Counted from the first letter of the stretch, positions 17,139 to 26,396 are shown. The stretch is 44,734 bases of DNA from Pseudomonas gregormendelii (GCF_017114825.1 NZ_JADEVO010000043.1:1-44734); one strand, 5' to 3'. Numbers and translations are program-made. The notes: generated by a model not told the origin, from the letters alone.

Positions 17139-18193
17139 GGAATCCTCCGCTGAAGTTCAGCCGCGAACGGCGCGTGGGCGATAGGCAGTGGGTAGTAGTC
17201 GCGAAACCAGGCAACGAAGCGCCCAAGTCCCTCATCCAGCGCGATCCGTGGCTGGAAACCGGTGGCCTGGGCCAGGTCGCTGGCATCGGCACAGGTATTG
17301 AGCACATCGCCGGGTTGCAGGGGCAGCAACTCGACCACGGCTGTTTGTCCGAGGTGTTTTTCCAGCAGCGCCAGGTAAGCCTTGAGCTCGACCGGGTGTT
17401 GCCCGCCGATATTGAAAATGCGCCACGGCGCCATGCTGCTGGCCGGGTCCGGGGTTTCCCGGTCCCATTCAGGGTTGGCCTGCGGTGGCCGCTCAATCAG
17501 GCGGGTGATGCTTTCGATGATGTCGTCGATGTAGGTGAAATCACGCTGGTGCTCGCCGTAGTTGAACAGCTTCAACGGCTGGCCTTCGGCAATCGCCCGG
17601 GCGAACTGGATCGGCGACATGTCCGGGCGGCCCCAGGGACCGTACACGGTAAAAAAGCGCAGCCCGGTGCAGGGGATGCCGAACAGATGGCTGTAGCTGT
17701 GGGCCATCAGTTCGTTGGCTTTCTTGGTCGCGGCGTACAGCGACAGCGGGTGATTGACGCCGTCCCTGACCGAGTAGGGCGTGTGCTGGTTGGCGCCATA
17801 CACTGAACTGGAAGAGGCGTAGATCAGGTGCTGGACCGGATGGCGCCGGCAGCTTTCGAGTATGTTCAGGAAGCCACTGAGGTTGCTGTCCAGGTAGGCC
17901 CTTGGATTTTCCAGTGAGTAACGCACGCCGGCCTGGGCGGCCAGGTGAATCACTGCCTGGGGTTTTTCAAGGGCAAACAGTGCCTCGATGGCCGCGGCAT
18001 CGGCCAGGTCGACTCTTTCGAGCTGGAAACGGCCGACCTGCTCCTGCACCCAGGACACTCGATCGTGTTTGAGTTGCGGCTCGTAGTAGTCGTTGAAGTT
18101 ATCCAGCCCGCACACTTGATGCCCGTCGCGCAGCAGCCGCAACACACAATGGGCACCAATGAAGCCGGCGGCTCCGGTCACGAGAATCTTCAT
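17135..18193 (-). CDS. NAD-dependent UDP-glucuronate 4-epimerase-like protein
   Basis: This 352-residue extended short-chain dehydrogenase has an N-terminal GAAGFIG NAD-binding motif, LDNFNDYYEPQLKHDR (characteristic of uronate epimerases), SSSSVYG and the YAATK catalytic Tyr/Lys pair. It lies directly downstream of ugd with an ATGA overlap, so it most likely converts UDP-glucuronate to UDP-galacturonate for the polymer. A UDP-glucose 4-epimerase role is possible but less likely given the YYEPQLK block and the ugd partner. Confidence 0.85.
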   Translation of the reverse strand: MKILVTGAAGFIGAHCVLRLLRDGHQVCGLDNFNDYYEPQLKHDRVSWVQEQVGRFQLERVDLADAAAIEALFALEKPQAVIHLAAQAGVRYSLENPRAYLDSNLSGFLNILESCRRHPVQHLIYASSSSVYGANQHTPYSVRDGVNHPLSLYAATKKANELMAHSYSHLFGIPCTGLRFFTVYGPWGRPDMSPIQFARAIAEGQPLKLFNYGEHQRDFTYIDDIIESITRLIERPPQANPEWDRETPDPASSMAPWRIFNIGGQHPVELKAYLALLEKHLGQTAVVELLPLQPGDVLNTCADASDLAQATGFQPRIALDEGLGRFVAWFRDYYPLPIAHAPFAAELQRRIP

Positions 18194-19542
18194 GGACGCA
18201 GCGCCTCGGGCACGATGTGACGCAAGCCGATGCCGCTGTAGTGCAGGCCGGCGGCCGCCACGTGCTCGGGGTTATAGAGGTTGCGCCCGTCGACGATCAC
18301 CCGCGAACGCAACTTGCTGGCCAGCAGCTCGAAGTCGACTACGCGAAAATTCTTCCACTCGGTGCAGATCACCAGGGCATCAGCGTCTTCCAGGGTGTCA
18401 TCGCGAGTGGCGCACAGGTGCAGGTCGTTGCGATAGCCGTAGAGGCGACGGCATTCGGACATGGCTTCCGGGTCGTAGGCCTGCACGCTGGCGCCCTCGG
18501 CCCACAAGGCTTCCATCAGGTAGCGGCTGGGGGCTTCGCGCATGTCGTCGGTATTGGGTTTGAACGCCAGGCCCCAGATCGCAATGGACTTGCCGGCCAG
18601 GCCTTCGGGGAATCGCGCTTTGAGTTTGCTGAAGAGGATGTGGCGCTGGCTGTCGTTGACGTCGGTCACGCTGCGCAGCAGGCGCAATGGCATGCCGTTG
18701 TGTTCGGCTGTGTGCAGCAGGGCGCGCAGGTCCTTGGGAAAGCATGAGCCACCGAAGCCGCAGCCCGGGTAGATAAAGTGATAACCGATGCGCGGGTCCG
18801 AGCCAATGCCCTTGCGCACCGCTTCGATGTCGGCGCCCAGCAGTTCGGTGAGATTGGCCAGTTCGTTCATGAAGCTGATGCGAGTGGCGAGCATCGCATT
18901 GGCCGCGTATTTGGTCAGCTCGGCACTGCGATTGTCCATAAACATGATTTTTTCATGGTTACGGCAGAAGGGGGCGTAGAGCTCGCTCAGCTGCTCGCGG
19001 GCCTGCTCGTCGTCGGTGCCGACGATAATTCGGTCCGGGCGCATGCAGTCGGCCAGCGCGCTGCCCTCCTTGAGAAACTCCGGGTTGGACACCACACGTA
19101 CCTTAAACATTGTCCTTTCCCGGCGTCGCAATTCTTCGCTGGCGGCGGCGACCACCTGATCCGCCGTGCCGACCGGTACGGTGGACTTGATGATCAACGT
19201 GCGATCGGCCTCCATGAAACTGGCGATCTGACGGGCCACGTTGAGCACATGGCTGAGGTCGGCGGAACCGTCCTCATCGGCGGGCGTGCCCACGGCGATG
19301 AAGATGAGCTCGGCGTGTTCCACTGCATCGCTGGCCTGGGTGGTGAACAGCAAACGACCGGCCTTGATGTTCTCTTCCAGCGTGCCGGAGAGTCCTGGTT
19401 CACTGATCGGCGGTACCGCTTGTTGCAGCTGCTTGATCTTGTTCGGATCAATGTCGACGCACAGGACGCGATGTCCGACATCGGCCAGTGCCGCTGCTTG
19501 TATCAGGCCAACGTAGCCCGTACCAAATACGCTCACGTCCAT
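18190..19542 (-). CDS. ugd: UDP-glucose 6-dehydrogenase
   Basis: This 450-residue enzyme oxidises UDP-glucose twice to UDP-glucuronate with NAD. The N-terminal Rossmann motif is FGTGYVGL, followed by VGTPADEDGSADLS, STVPVGTAD, NPEFLKEGSA and the catalytic Cys267 in YPGCGFGGSCFPKD. Length and motif order match the family exactly. It is the first gene of the polysaccharide operon, supplying uronic acid precursor to the epimerase encoded next. ATG at 19542. The 492 bases upstream hold the likely promoter and leader. Confidence 0.95.
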   Translation of the reverse strand: MDVSVFGTGYVGLIQAAALADVGHRVLCVDIDPNKIKQLQQAVPPISEPGLSGTLEENIKAGRLLFTTQASDAVEHAELIFIAVGTPADEDGSADLSHVLNVARQIASFMEADRTLIIKSTVPVGTADQVVAAASEELRRRERTMFKVRVVSNPEFLKEGSALADCMRPDRIIVGTDDEQAREQLSELYAPFCRNHEKIMFMDNRSAELTKYAANAMLATRISFMNELANLTELLGADIEAVRKGIGSDPRIGYHFIYPGCGFGGSCFPKDLRALLHTAEHNGMPLRLLRSVTDVNDSQRHILFSKLKARFPEGLAGKSIAIWGLAFKPNTDDMREAPSRYLMEALWAEGASVQAYDPEAMSECRRLYGYRNDLHLCATRDDTLEDADALVICTEWKNFRVVDFELLASKLRSRVIVDGRNLYNPEHVAAAGLHYSGIGLRHIVPEALRP

Positions 19543-20034
19543 TTTGGCGTGCCTCGTAAGACGGTGGAGAGGATCAGAATTAGACTGTCAAAATGGGTAT
19601 AGACCAGCCGTGGAAATCCGTGTCAGCAAAATGACGTGTTGCATTGGCAAGACAAACCCCAAGGCTGGGGGCGATATGCCATCAAGTGCTTGTCGCAGCT
19701 GCGTTTGCCCCGTTTTTGAGGGGTTTGAGGGCTGTTCAAAGAAAACGATAGACGGTCGCTGGGCGATTCTGGGGAGGATTTGGACGCTTCAGGTGTGTCA
19801 GATTTGAGTCAACTTTTTTTTGACGCTTTGTAAAAAAGTCCGACATTTCTTGCGCAAAAATGGCTATGTGCCAGCGCCAAGAAATAGCCGACAAACTATT
19901 GGCAAACTGCGTTGCCGGGCGGCAACTCTTCGGGGAGAAAGTTTGCGGTTATTCGAGGTGATTCGCGCGAACAATCACCGCGCGGATACTGCATCTACCC
20001 TCATGCCAAGGCGCGTTAGGTAGCGAGCAGCGCT
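19543..20034 (-). promoter_or_regulatory. Upstream/leader region of the exopolysaccharide operon
   Basis: These 492 bases between the acyltransferase stop and ugd hold no convincing gene. They include C4/G4 hairpins (around 19657-19670 and 19709-19724) and an AT-rich patch around 19811-19860. On the minus strand a TTGACA occurs at about 19587-19592, and a TTGACT in the inverted repeat near 19810, but neither has a good -10 at 16-18 bases. The length suggests a regulated leader; no specific promoter class can be assigned. Confidence 0.4.
19808..19824. promoter_or_regulatory. Inverted repeat GTCAA-N7-TTGAC upstream of ugd
   Basis: GTCAA at 19808-19812 and TTGAC at 19820-19824 are perfect inverted arms around a T-rich 7-base centre. 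It resembles FleQ boxes in its arms, but the spacing is longer than the published form, so it is given only as a candidate operator for the polysaccharide operon. Confidence 0.25.
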
Positions 20035-21975
20035 TCAGTTCATCACTGCGGACGACCCCTTGAGCATCTCCGTGCGTGCAGTGCGCACCGGATCATGCAG
20101 CAGCGAATATCCGCGCTCCAGCAGCGTGCGGCCGATTAATCGCGAACCACCCTCATTCAGGTGCGAATCGTCCAGATACAACAACTGCCCTTGAATGATC
20201 GGGCTGCAAACCCCCGCCGGGCATATCACCTGATTGGGGTCGATAAAGCGCACTTGGGGAAATTTCGCCCGCACGTCCGCCCAATACGGTGCGAGCGCGC
20301 TCTGGACTACCGAACAATCGCGCTCGGAGCCAAACATCAAGCGCCTGATCGGGCAACTGGCGGCCTTTTCGATGTGCTGGTTGCTCAGGATCACGATGAC
20401 CTGGCCGCTGCTCTCCACCACCCGCCCAATGCTCGCCTCAACGATATCCCTGGCATCGGCTTCCTTGGGCCAGATCGCCGCCAACACCACATAAGGGTAT
20501 TTGTTCTGCTCGATCAGGCTGAACACTCGCTCGTTGCGTTTCGCGCAGTGGGCGGCGTACACCGGGGACATATCGGCGTCGTAGCCGGGGATCGGCGGGC
20601 ACGAGTCCATGGTGTAATCCATGATCGATAGATTGTCGGGTCTGGCCAGCAGATCGACCATTCCCGTGAAGTGATTGGCAAACGAGTCGCCGATCATGAT
20701 GCCGTCCAACCTCTCTTTTTTCGCGCCCAGGCGGCATGAATCATCAGGCCCTGTGCTGTACAGCGCATTGGTGACATGACAGCCGCGACGAATTTCGTTG
20801 GGCCTGTTCTGGGTCATCGCTTCCAGCGCTGAAACCTGGGGACCAAAACGTTGCGGGAAACCGTTGAAAACGACGCTCAGCACTGCAATGGCAGCCAGTC
20901 CCAGGGCCGGGAGCGCAAATCGGCGAACGAACACCCGGGAAAAATGCCAGCTCGCGCCCGCGCGCCGGAAGGGCACCTCGACATAACGCCAGGACAACCA
21001 CGACAGCCCGATCGACACCGCGATCAGCAGCGCACCGACGGGTATGTCGACCGGGATTTCCAGATAATTGAGGTAGGCAATCAGTGGCCAGTGCCACAGA
21101 TACAGCGAATAGGAAATCAGCCCGATAAACACTATTGGCCGGCAGGTCAGCAATCGCGAGTGCCTGTCGCCGCTGCCCGCGAGAATCAACAGCGCTGCAC
21201 CCAGGCAAGGGATCAGGGCGTTAAGTCCGGGAAAGGTCGATTTCGCGTTCAAGGCAAACAGCGCGAAACCGATCAGCAGGTAGCCCGCCAGCGCGAGGGC
21301 ATGGGCGGTCAGCTTGCCCATGACACGGGGCTGCTGCAGATAGATGCCCAACACCCCGCCCAGCATCAGCTCGAAAAAACGCGTCGGCAGCAGGTAGTAG
21401 GCAGCCGTGGCGAAGACGCCCGTCGCGTATTCGGAAACGGCCACTGCGAGTACCACGCCGATCCCCAGGATCGGCAGGACGTAACGCGGTGCCAGGCGAT
21501 AAAGCAGCACGATGAACAGCGGCCAGATGACGTAGAACTGCTCTTCGATGCCCAGCGACCAGGTATGCAGAAGAGGTGCCTCGCCGGCATCGGCGGCGAA
21601 GTAGTTGCCGTACTTGATCCAGATATAGATGTTGGAAACGCCCAGCAGGGAGAGCAGGGCGCTGACGTTGAGCCGGATCAGGTCGACCGGGGACAGGATA
21701 AAGGCGCCAACGATCACCGTCGCCAGCAACACCGTGGCCAGCGCCGGGACGATGCGATTGATGCGTCGCTGATAGAAGCCCTTGAGCGAGAATGCGTTGC
21801 GCTTGACCTCGGAATACACCTGGGAAGTGATCAGGAAACCGGAGATCACAAAAAATACATCCACTCCCACAAAACCGCCTGGCAGCAGGCTGGTATTGAG
21901 GTGGTGCAGCAATACCGCGATCACCGCTACAGCTCGTAGACCATCTATGTCCGAGCGGTATTTGCCTTCAGCCAT
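20035..21975 (-). CDS. AT3-SGNH acyltransferase (OafA/YrhL type)
   Basis: This protein of about 646 residues has an N-terminal acyltransferase-3 membrane domain (ten or so helices; YRSDIDGLRAVAVIAVL, DVFFVISGFLI, HTWSLGIEEQFY). A periplasmic SGNH domain from about residue 400 to the end carries IMIGDSFANHF with the nucleophile Ser and DDSHLNEGGSRLIG with the Asp/His pair. Such fusions move acyl groups across the membrane and O-acylate surface glycans. The longest frame begins at a TTG (22029). I choose the ATG at 21975 because the family N-terminus starts just before YRxDIDGLRA; an ATG at 21987 is equally possible. It lies upstream of ugd on the same strand, so it probably acetylates the polymer made by the next operon. 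Confidence 0.85.
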   Translation of the reverse strand: MAEGKYRSDIDGLRAVAVIAVLLHHLNTSLLPGGFVGVDVFFVISGFLITSQVYSEVKRNAFSLKGFYQRRINRIVPALATVLLATVIVGAFILSPVDLIRLNVSALLSLLGVSNIYIWIKYGNYFAADAGEAPLLHTWSLGIEEQFYVIWPLFIVLLYRLAPRYVLPILGIGVVLAVAVSEYATGVFATAAYYLLPTRFFELMLGGVLGIYLQQPRVMGKLTAHALALAGYLLIGFALFALNAKSTFPGLNALIPCLGAALLILAGSGDRHSRLLTCRPIVFIGLISYSLYLWHWPLIAYLNYLEIPVDIPVGALLIAVSIGLSWLSWRYVEVPFRRAGASWHFSRVFVRRFALPALGLAAIAVLSVVFNGFPQRFGPQVSALEAMTQNRPNEIRRGCHVTNALYSTGPDDSCRLGAKKERLDGIMIGDSFANHFTGMVDLLARPDNLSIMDYTMDSCPPIPGYDADMSPVYAAHCAKRNERVFSLIEQNKYPYVVLAAIWPKEADARDIVEASIGRVVESSGQVIVILSNQHIEKAASCPIRRLMFGSERDCSVVQSALAPYWADVRAKFPQVRFIDPNQVICPAGVCSPIIQGQLLYLDDSHLNEGGSRLIGRTLLERGYSLLHDPVRTARTEMLKGSSAVMN

Positions 21976-22200
21976 GCGCCTGACCATCCCTAAAGCTTTC
22001 GCCAGCCAGCCAAGTCCGACCCATGACAACCACAGTCAAGATTTTGGACAGTTAAACCCACATGTCATTTGTAGCTGGGAATTGGCTGGACGCAAATCGC
22101 CGTCAGTCGCCGCAGGCGCCCGGCACCCGGGCAATCGTGATCGGACAAAAGTCCTGCCAGGCCGCTATCCTTGGCCGACGCTCACCGAACGGGTCGACCC

Positions 22201-22869
22201 ATGCTTGAAGTCCACGCAGTGTTCAAAAGCTACGCAACGCCGCAAGGGCCCTTGCCGGTGCTGCAAGGCGTCGACCTGATGTTGAAACCGGGCAGCAGCC
22301 TGGCCTTGATGGGCGAATCCGGCAGCGGCAAGAGTACTTTGCTGCACCTGATCGCCGGGCTGGACAAGGTGGATCACGGCACCATCACCAGCGGCGAGTA
22401 TCGGCTGGACCAGATGAACGAACGACAGCTGGCTAACTGGCGCCGCAGTGAAATCGGCCTGGTGTTCCAGCAGTTCAACCTGATCGGCAGCCTGCGCGTG
22501 GAGGATAACCTGGCATTTCAGGCGCGCCTGGCAGGGCGCCATGATCCGCAGTGGCAAGCGCACCTGGTGCAGCGCCTGGGGTTGGCGGATCTGCTGCGCC
22601 GCTACCCGGAACAACTCTCCGGAGGACAACAGCAGCGAGTTGCCCTGGGACGCGCGCTGGCGTCCAGACCCAAATTGCTGCTCGCCGATGAACCCACCGG
22701 CAGTCTCGATGAGGGCACCAGCGATGAGGTATTGAAGCTGCTGCTGGAACTGCTCGACGACAGCCCCACGACCTTGCTGATGGTCACCCACAGCCCTCGG
22801 GTCGCGGCGCGCCTCGCCGACAAAGTGGTGCTGCACCGTGGTCGCCTGGCTGGCGCGGACGGGCGCTGA
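22201..22869 (+). CDS. ABC transporter ATP-binding protein (LolD/MacB type)
   Basis: This 222-residue ATPase has Walker A GESGSGKST (38-46), Q-loop FQQFNLIGSL, signature LSGGQQQR (139-146), Walker B LLLADEPTGSLD and the switch His in VTHS. Its sequence places it with the LolD/MacB/FtsE group, which powers mechanotransmission across the envelope rather than classical import. I use the ATG at 22201; an upstream TTG at 22171 only adds a poor leader. The permease gene starts one base after its stop, so the two are translationally coupled. It is divergent from the acyltransferase gene, with about 225 bases between. Confidence 0.88.
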   Translation: MLEVHAVFKSYATPQGPLPVLQGVDLMLKPGSSLALMGESGSGKSTLLHLIAGLDKVDHGTITSGEYRLDQMNERQLANWRRSEIGLVFQQFNLIGSLRVEDNLAFQARLAGRHDPQWQAHLVQRLGLADLLRRYPEQLSGGQQQRVALGRALASRPKLLLADEPTGSLDEGTSDEVLKLLLELLDDSPTTLLMVTHSPRVAARLADKVVLHRGRLAGADGR

Positions 22870-22870
22870 G

Positions 22871-25342
22871 GTGCGGGTTTTCTACCAGGCATTACGCGCG
22901 CTGCTGAGCCACTGGCGGCAACACCCGGTGCAATTTTTCAGCGTGCTGACCGGGCTGTGGCTTGCCACCAGCCTGCTCACGGGCGTACAGGCCTTGAACA
23001 GCCAGGCACGGGACAGTTACGCCCGGGCCAGCGAGCTGATCGGGGGCGAACCCCAGGCCAGTCTCAGTGCACCGGGCGGGGGAACATTTTCCCAGCAACT
23101 GTTTGTGGACCTGCGGCGTGCTGGTTGGCCGGTTTCGCCGGTGCTGCAGGGACGGGTGACGCTCAAGGGACTGGAACAACAGCGACTGCAACTGATGGGC
23201 ATTGAACCGGTGTCGCTGCCGGCAGGTTCTGCGGTGGCCGGGCGGGCACTGGCGATCGAGCAGATCGTCGAGTTTTTCACGCCCCCGGGCAGCACCTGGG
23301 TCGCACCGCAAACGTTGCGGGCCATGGGGTTGCATGAGGGCGAACGGCCGGTCAGTGCCAACGGCCAGACCTTGCCACCGCTGCATGCCCAAGCCGACAT
23401 GGCGCCTGGCGTACTGCTGGTGGACATCGGCTTTGCCCAGCAGATTCTCGACCAGCCCGGTCAAGTGTCGCGCCTGCTGTTGCCCAAGGATTTCAGCGCG
23501 CCGCTGCCGGACCGGTTCAGCGCTGTGCTGCAACTCACGCGCAGTGGTGAAGAAAACAATCTGGCGCGCCTGACCGAAAGCTTTCACCTGAACCTCGATG
23601 CCTTGGGTTTTCTTTCATTCGTGGTCGGCCTGTTCATCGTCCATGCGGCCATCGGCCTGGCCCTGGAGCAACGCCGTGGTCTGCTGCGGACCTTGCGTGC
23701 CTGCGGCGTCAGCGCGCGGATGTTGATCGCTTGCCTGGTCGTCGAGCTGGGCGCTTTGGCGCTGGTCGGTGGAGTGGCCGGGGTCGCCAGCGGCTATCTG
23801 TTGGCGAGTGTGCTGTTGCCGGATGTCGCTGCCAGCTTGCGGGGCCTGTATGGCGCCGAAGTCGCCGGGCAACTGAACCTGAGCCCGTGGTGGTGGTTGA
23901 GTGGCATCGGCTTGAGCCTGCTCGGGGCGTTGCTGGCCGGTACCCATAGTCTGTTGCGGGCGGCGCGCCTGCCCTTGCTGGCGCTGGCCGATCCCCAGGC
24001 CTGGCACCAGGCCCACGCGCGCTGGCTGCGCCGCCAGGGCTGGGTCGCAGCGCTGGCAGCGGTGATCGCGCTGTTGGCATTGTTCCTGGGCGATAGCCTG
24101 GCCAGCGGCTTTGTGCTGCTGGCTGCGTTGTTGCTCGGTGCCGCGCTGGCGCTGCCGGTGGTGCTCAATCTGGTGTTGAACTCAGTGCTGCAGCGCAGTC
24201 GCTCGGTGCTTGGCCAATGGTTCGTCGCCGATTGCCGCCAGCAGTTGCCGGCGTTGAGCCTGGCACTGATGGCGCTGCTGCTGGCGCTGGCCGCGAATAT
24301 TGGCGCCGGGAGCATGACCGGCGGTTTTCGCGAGACTTTCAGTCACTGGCTGGAACAACGCCTGAGCGCCGAGCTGTACCTCAACCCACAGAGCCCGGCG
24401 CAGTCGGTCGAGTTGTACGCCTGGCTCAAACAGCAACCGCAGGTCGAGGCGGTGCTGCCCAACTGGCAGGTGTCGACGCAACTGCAAGGTTGGCCCACGG
24501 ACGTCTTTGGCGTGATCGACCACCCAACCTATCGCCAGCACTGGCCGCTGCTGGAGGCCCAGGGTGACGACCCATGGAAGCGCCTGGCGAGCGACGATAG
24601 CGTGATGCTGAGCGAACAGCTGGCCCGCCGGTTGAAGGTCCGGCTGGGGGATTCGCTGCCAATGACCACGCCCGGTGGAACCTGGTCGCCGCAGATCGTC
24701 GGCATCTATGCCGACTACGGCAATCCCAAAGGCCACGTACTGGTCAATGAGCGACACCTGCTGCGACATTGGCCACAGCTGACGCCCAATCGATTCAACC
24801 TGCGAATCGATCCGGCCTCGATTCCGTCTTTCCTCACCACGCTGCAGGCGCGCTTTGCCCTGGATGACAATCGGATCGTCGATCAGGCGCGGCTCAAGGA
24901 CTGGTCCTCACAGGTGTTCGAGCGCACCTTTGCCGCGACCGCCGCGCTGAACAGCCTGACCCTGGCGGTTGCCGGCGTCGCTTTGTTCATCAGCCTGCTG
25001 ACCCAGAGCCAGAGTCGCCTGGGGCAACTGGCGCCGCTCTGGGCGCTGGGGGTGACACGGCGCCAGCTGATGCTGCTCAACCTGGGCCAGACCTGGCTGC
25101 TGGCGGTGCTGACTCTGATCCTGGCATTGCCGCTGGGCATCGCCCTGGCCTGGTGCCTGGACGCCGTGATCAATGTCCAGGCGTTCGGCTGGCGCCTGCC
25201 GCTGCGGGTGTTTCCTTGGCAGCTGTTGCAACTGATGGGGCTGGCCCTGCTGGCGACACTGCTGGCGTCGGCCTGGCCGCTGTACTCGTTGTATCGCACG
25301 CAACCGGCGGATCTGCTGAGGACTTTTGCTCATGAGGATTAA
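22871..25342 (+). CDS. FtsX-like ABC transporter permease
   Basis: This protein of about 823 residues has the duplicated MacB/FtsX architecture: an N-terminal helix and large periplasmic domain, a first helix block (about residues 250-480 with further helices), a second periplasmic domain, and a last helix block near 700-810. The GTG at 22871 is preferred because it follows the ATPase stop after a single base; the GTG at 22838 would overlap the ATPase by 32 bases. With the ATPase and the lipoprotein encoded downstream, it forms an export- or mechanical-type system acting on envelope lipids or lipoproteins. The substrate is unknown; AttFG-like annotations exist for this gene trio. Confidence 0.82.
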   Translation: MRVFYQALRALLSHWRQHPVQFFSVLTGLWLATSLLTGVQALNSQARDSYARASELIGGEPQASLSAPGGGTFSQQLFVDLRRAGWPVSPVLQGRVTLKGLEQQRLQLMGIEPVSLPAGSAVAGRALAIEQIVEFFTPPGSTWVAPQTLRAMGLHEGERPVSANGQTLPPLHAQADMAPGVLLVDIGFAQQILDQPGQVSRLLLPKDFSAPLPDRFSAVLQLTRSGEENNLARLTESFHLNLDALGFLSFVVGLFIVHAAIGLALEQRRGLLRTLRACGVSARMLIACLVVELGALALVGGVAGVASGYLLASVLLPDVAASLRGLYGAEVAGQLNLSPWWWLSGIGLSLLGALLAGTHSLLRAARLPLLALADPQAWHQAHARWLRRQGWVAALAAVIALLALFLGDSLASGFVLLAALLLGAALALPVVLNLVLNSVLQRSRSVLGQWFVADCRQQLPALSLALMALLLALAANIGAGSMTGGFRETFSHWLEQRLSAELYLNPQSPAQSVELYAWLKQQPQVEAVLPNWQVSTQLQGWPTDVFGVIDHPTYRQHWPLLEAQGDDPWKRLASDDSVMLSEQLARRLKVRLGDSLPMTTPGGTWSPQIVGIYADYGNPKGHVLVNERHLLRHWPQLTPNRFNLRIDPASIPSFLTTLQARFALDDNRIVDQARLKDWSSQVFERTFAATAALNSLTLAVAGVALFISLLTQSQSRLGQLAPLWALGVTRRQLMLLNLGQTWLLAVLTLILALPLGIALAWCLDAVINVQAFGWRLPLRVFPWQLLQLMGLALLATLLASAWPLYSLYRTQPADLLRTFAHED

Positions 25343-26396
25343 GCTCGCAGTGCTGCTGTTGATCCTGCTCAGTGGCTGTGATCAGCCGGCGCCGGTCGGA
25401 AAAGGTTTTGCCGGTCTGGGCACTGCAGCGTCGTCATTTACCCCTGTCGTTCCAGGGCGGCTGTTCAGCTTTCCGGCTGATCACGGCCCCCATGATGGTT
25501 TTCGCATCGAATGGTGGTACGTGACCGCCAACCTCAAGGACGCCCAGGGCCGCGAGTTCGGGGTGCAATGGACCTTGTTCCGCAGCGCGCTGCAGGCCGG
25601 GCCGCCAGCGGCGGGCTGGGCCAGCCAGGTGATCTGGCTGGGGCACGCGGCAGTGACCTCGGCCACCGCGCACCACGCCGCCGAGCGTTATGCCCGGGGA
25701 GGGGTGGCGCAGGCGGGCGTCGCACTGGCGCCGTTCAATGCGTGGATCGATGACTGGCACTTCAGCAGCCAGGGGCGCGATGCGCTGGCCGACCTGCAAC
25801 TCAGCGCTCGGGACAAGCACTTCAGCTACAACCTGCGGCTGACGTCCACACGCCCGTTGGTATTGCAGGGCGATCAGGGTTTCAGCCAAAAATCGGAACA
25901 GGGCCAAGCGTCGTACTACTACAGCCAGCCGTTTTTCCAGGCCAGCGGCGAACTGGAGATCGATGGTACCCGCTATCAGGTCAGCGGCCCGGCGTGGCTC
26001 GATCGGGAATGGAGTAGCCAGCCACTGACCGCCAGCCAGACGGGCTGGGACTGGTTCTCCCTGCACCTGGACAGTGGCGAGCAGGTGATGCTCTATCGCA
26101 TGCGGCAAAAGGAAGGCGAGCCTTACCTGACCGGTACCTGGATCGATGCGCAGGGCCACACCCAGGCGTTGCACGCCAGCGAGATCAGCCTGGCGCCCGA
26201 GGGCACAGCGAAAGTGGCCGGTCGCACCATGCCCGTCAGCTGGTCGATCAGGATTCCGGGCAAGCAACTCGACATCCGCCTCCGTGCGCTGAACCCGAAT
26301 GCCTGGATGGATTTGCGCATTCCCTACTGGGAAGGACCGGTGCGCCTGAGCGGGAGCCACGCCGGCCAGGGCTACCTGGAAATGACCGGGTATTAG
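25332..26396 (+). CDS. Lipocalin-like (AttH/CrtC family) lipoprotein
   Basis: This 354-residue lipoprotein has a lipobox LLILLSGC near residues 12-19. The mature part matches the AttH/carotenoid 1,2-hydratase-like fold (two lipocalin-type barrels): FSFPADHGPHDGFRIEWWY, FGVQWTLFRSAL, GPAWLDREWSSQPL and GWDWFSLHLDSG. The name refers to fold, not proven hydratase activity. The ATG at 25332 overlaps the permease stop by 11 bases; the TTG six bases earlier is less likely. Encoded third in the ABC operon, it is probably the periplasmic lipid-handling component of the transporter. No carotenoid genes are nearby. Confidence 0.82.
   Translation: MRIKLAVLLLILLSGCDQPAPVGKGFAGLGTAASSFTPVVPGRLFSFPADHGPHDGFRIEWWYVTANLKDAQGREFGVQWTLFRSALQAGPPAAGWASQVIWLGHAAVTSATAHHAAERYARGGVAQAGVALAPFNAWIDDWHFSSQGRDALADLQLSARDKHFSYNLRLTSTRPLVLQGDQGFSQKSEQGQASYYYSQPFFQASGELEIDGTRYQVSGPAWLDREWSSQPLTASQTGWDWFSLHLDSGEQVMLYRMRQKEGEPYLTGTWIDAQGHTQALHASEISLAPEGTAKVAGRTMPVSWSIRIPGKQLDIRLRALNPNAWMDLRIPYWEGPVRLSGSHAGQGYLEMTGY

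Noticed and set aside
19808..19824. FleQ box upstream of ugd
   Set aside because: The arms resemble a FleQ site but the spacer is too long, so it is kept only as a generic inverted repeat.
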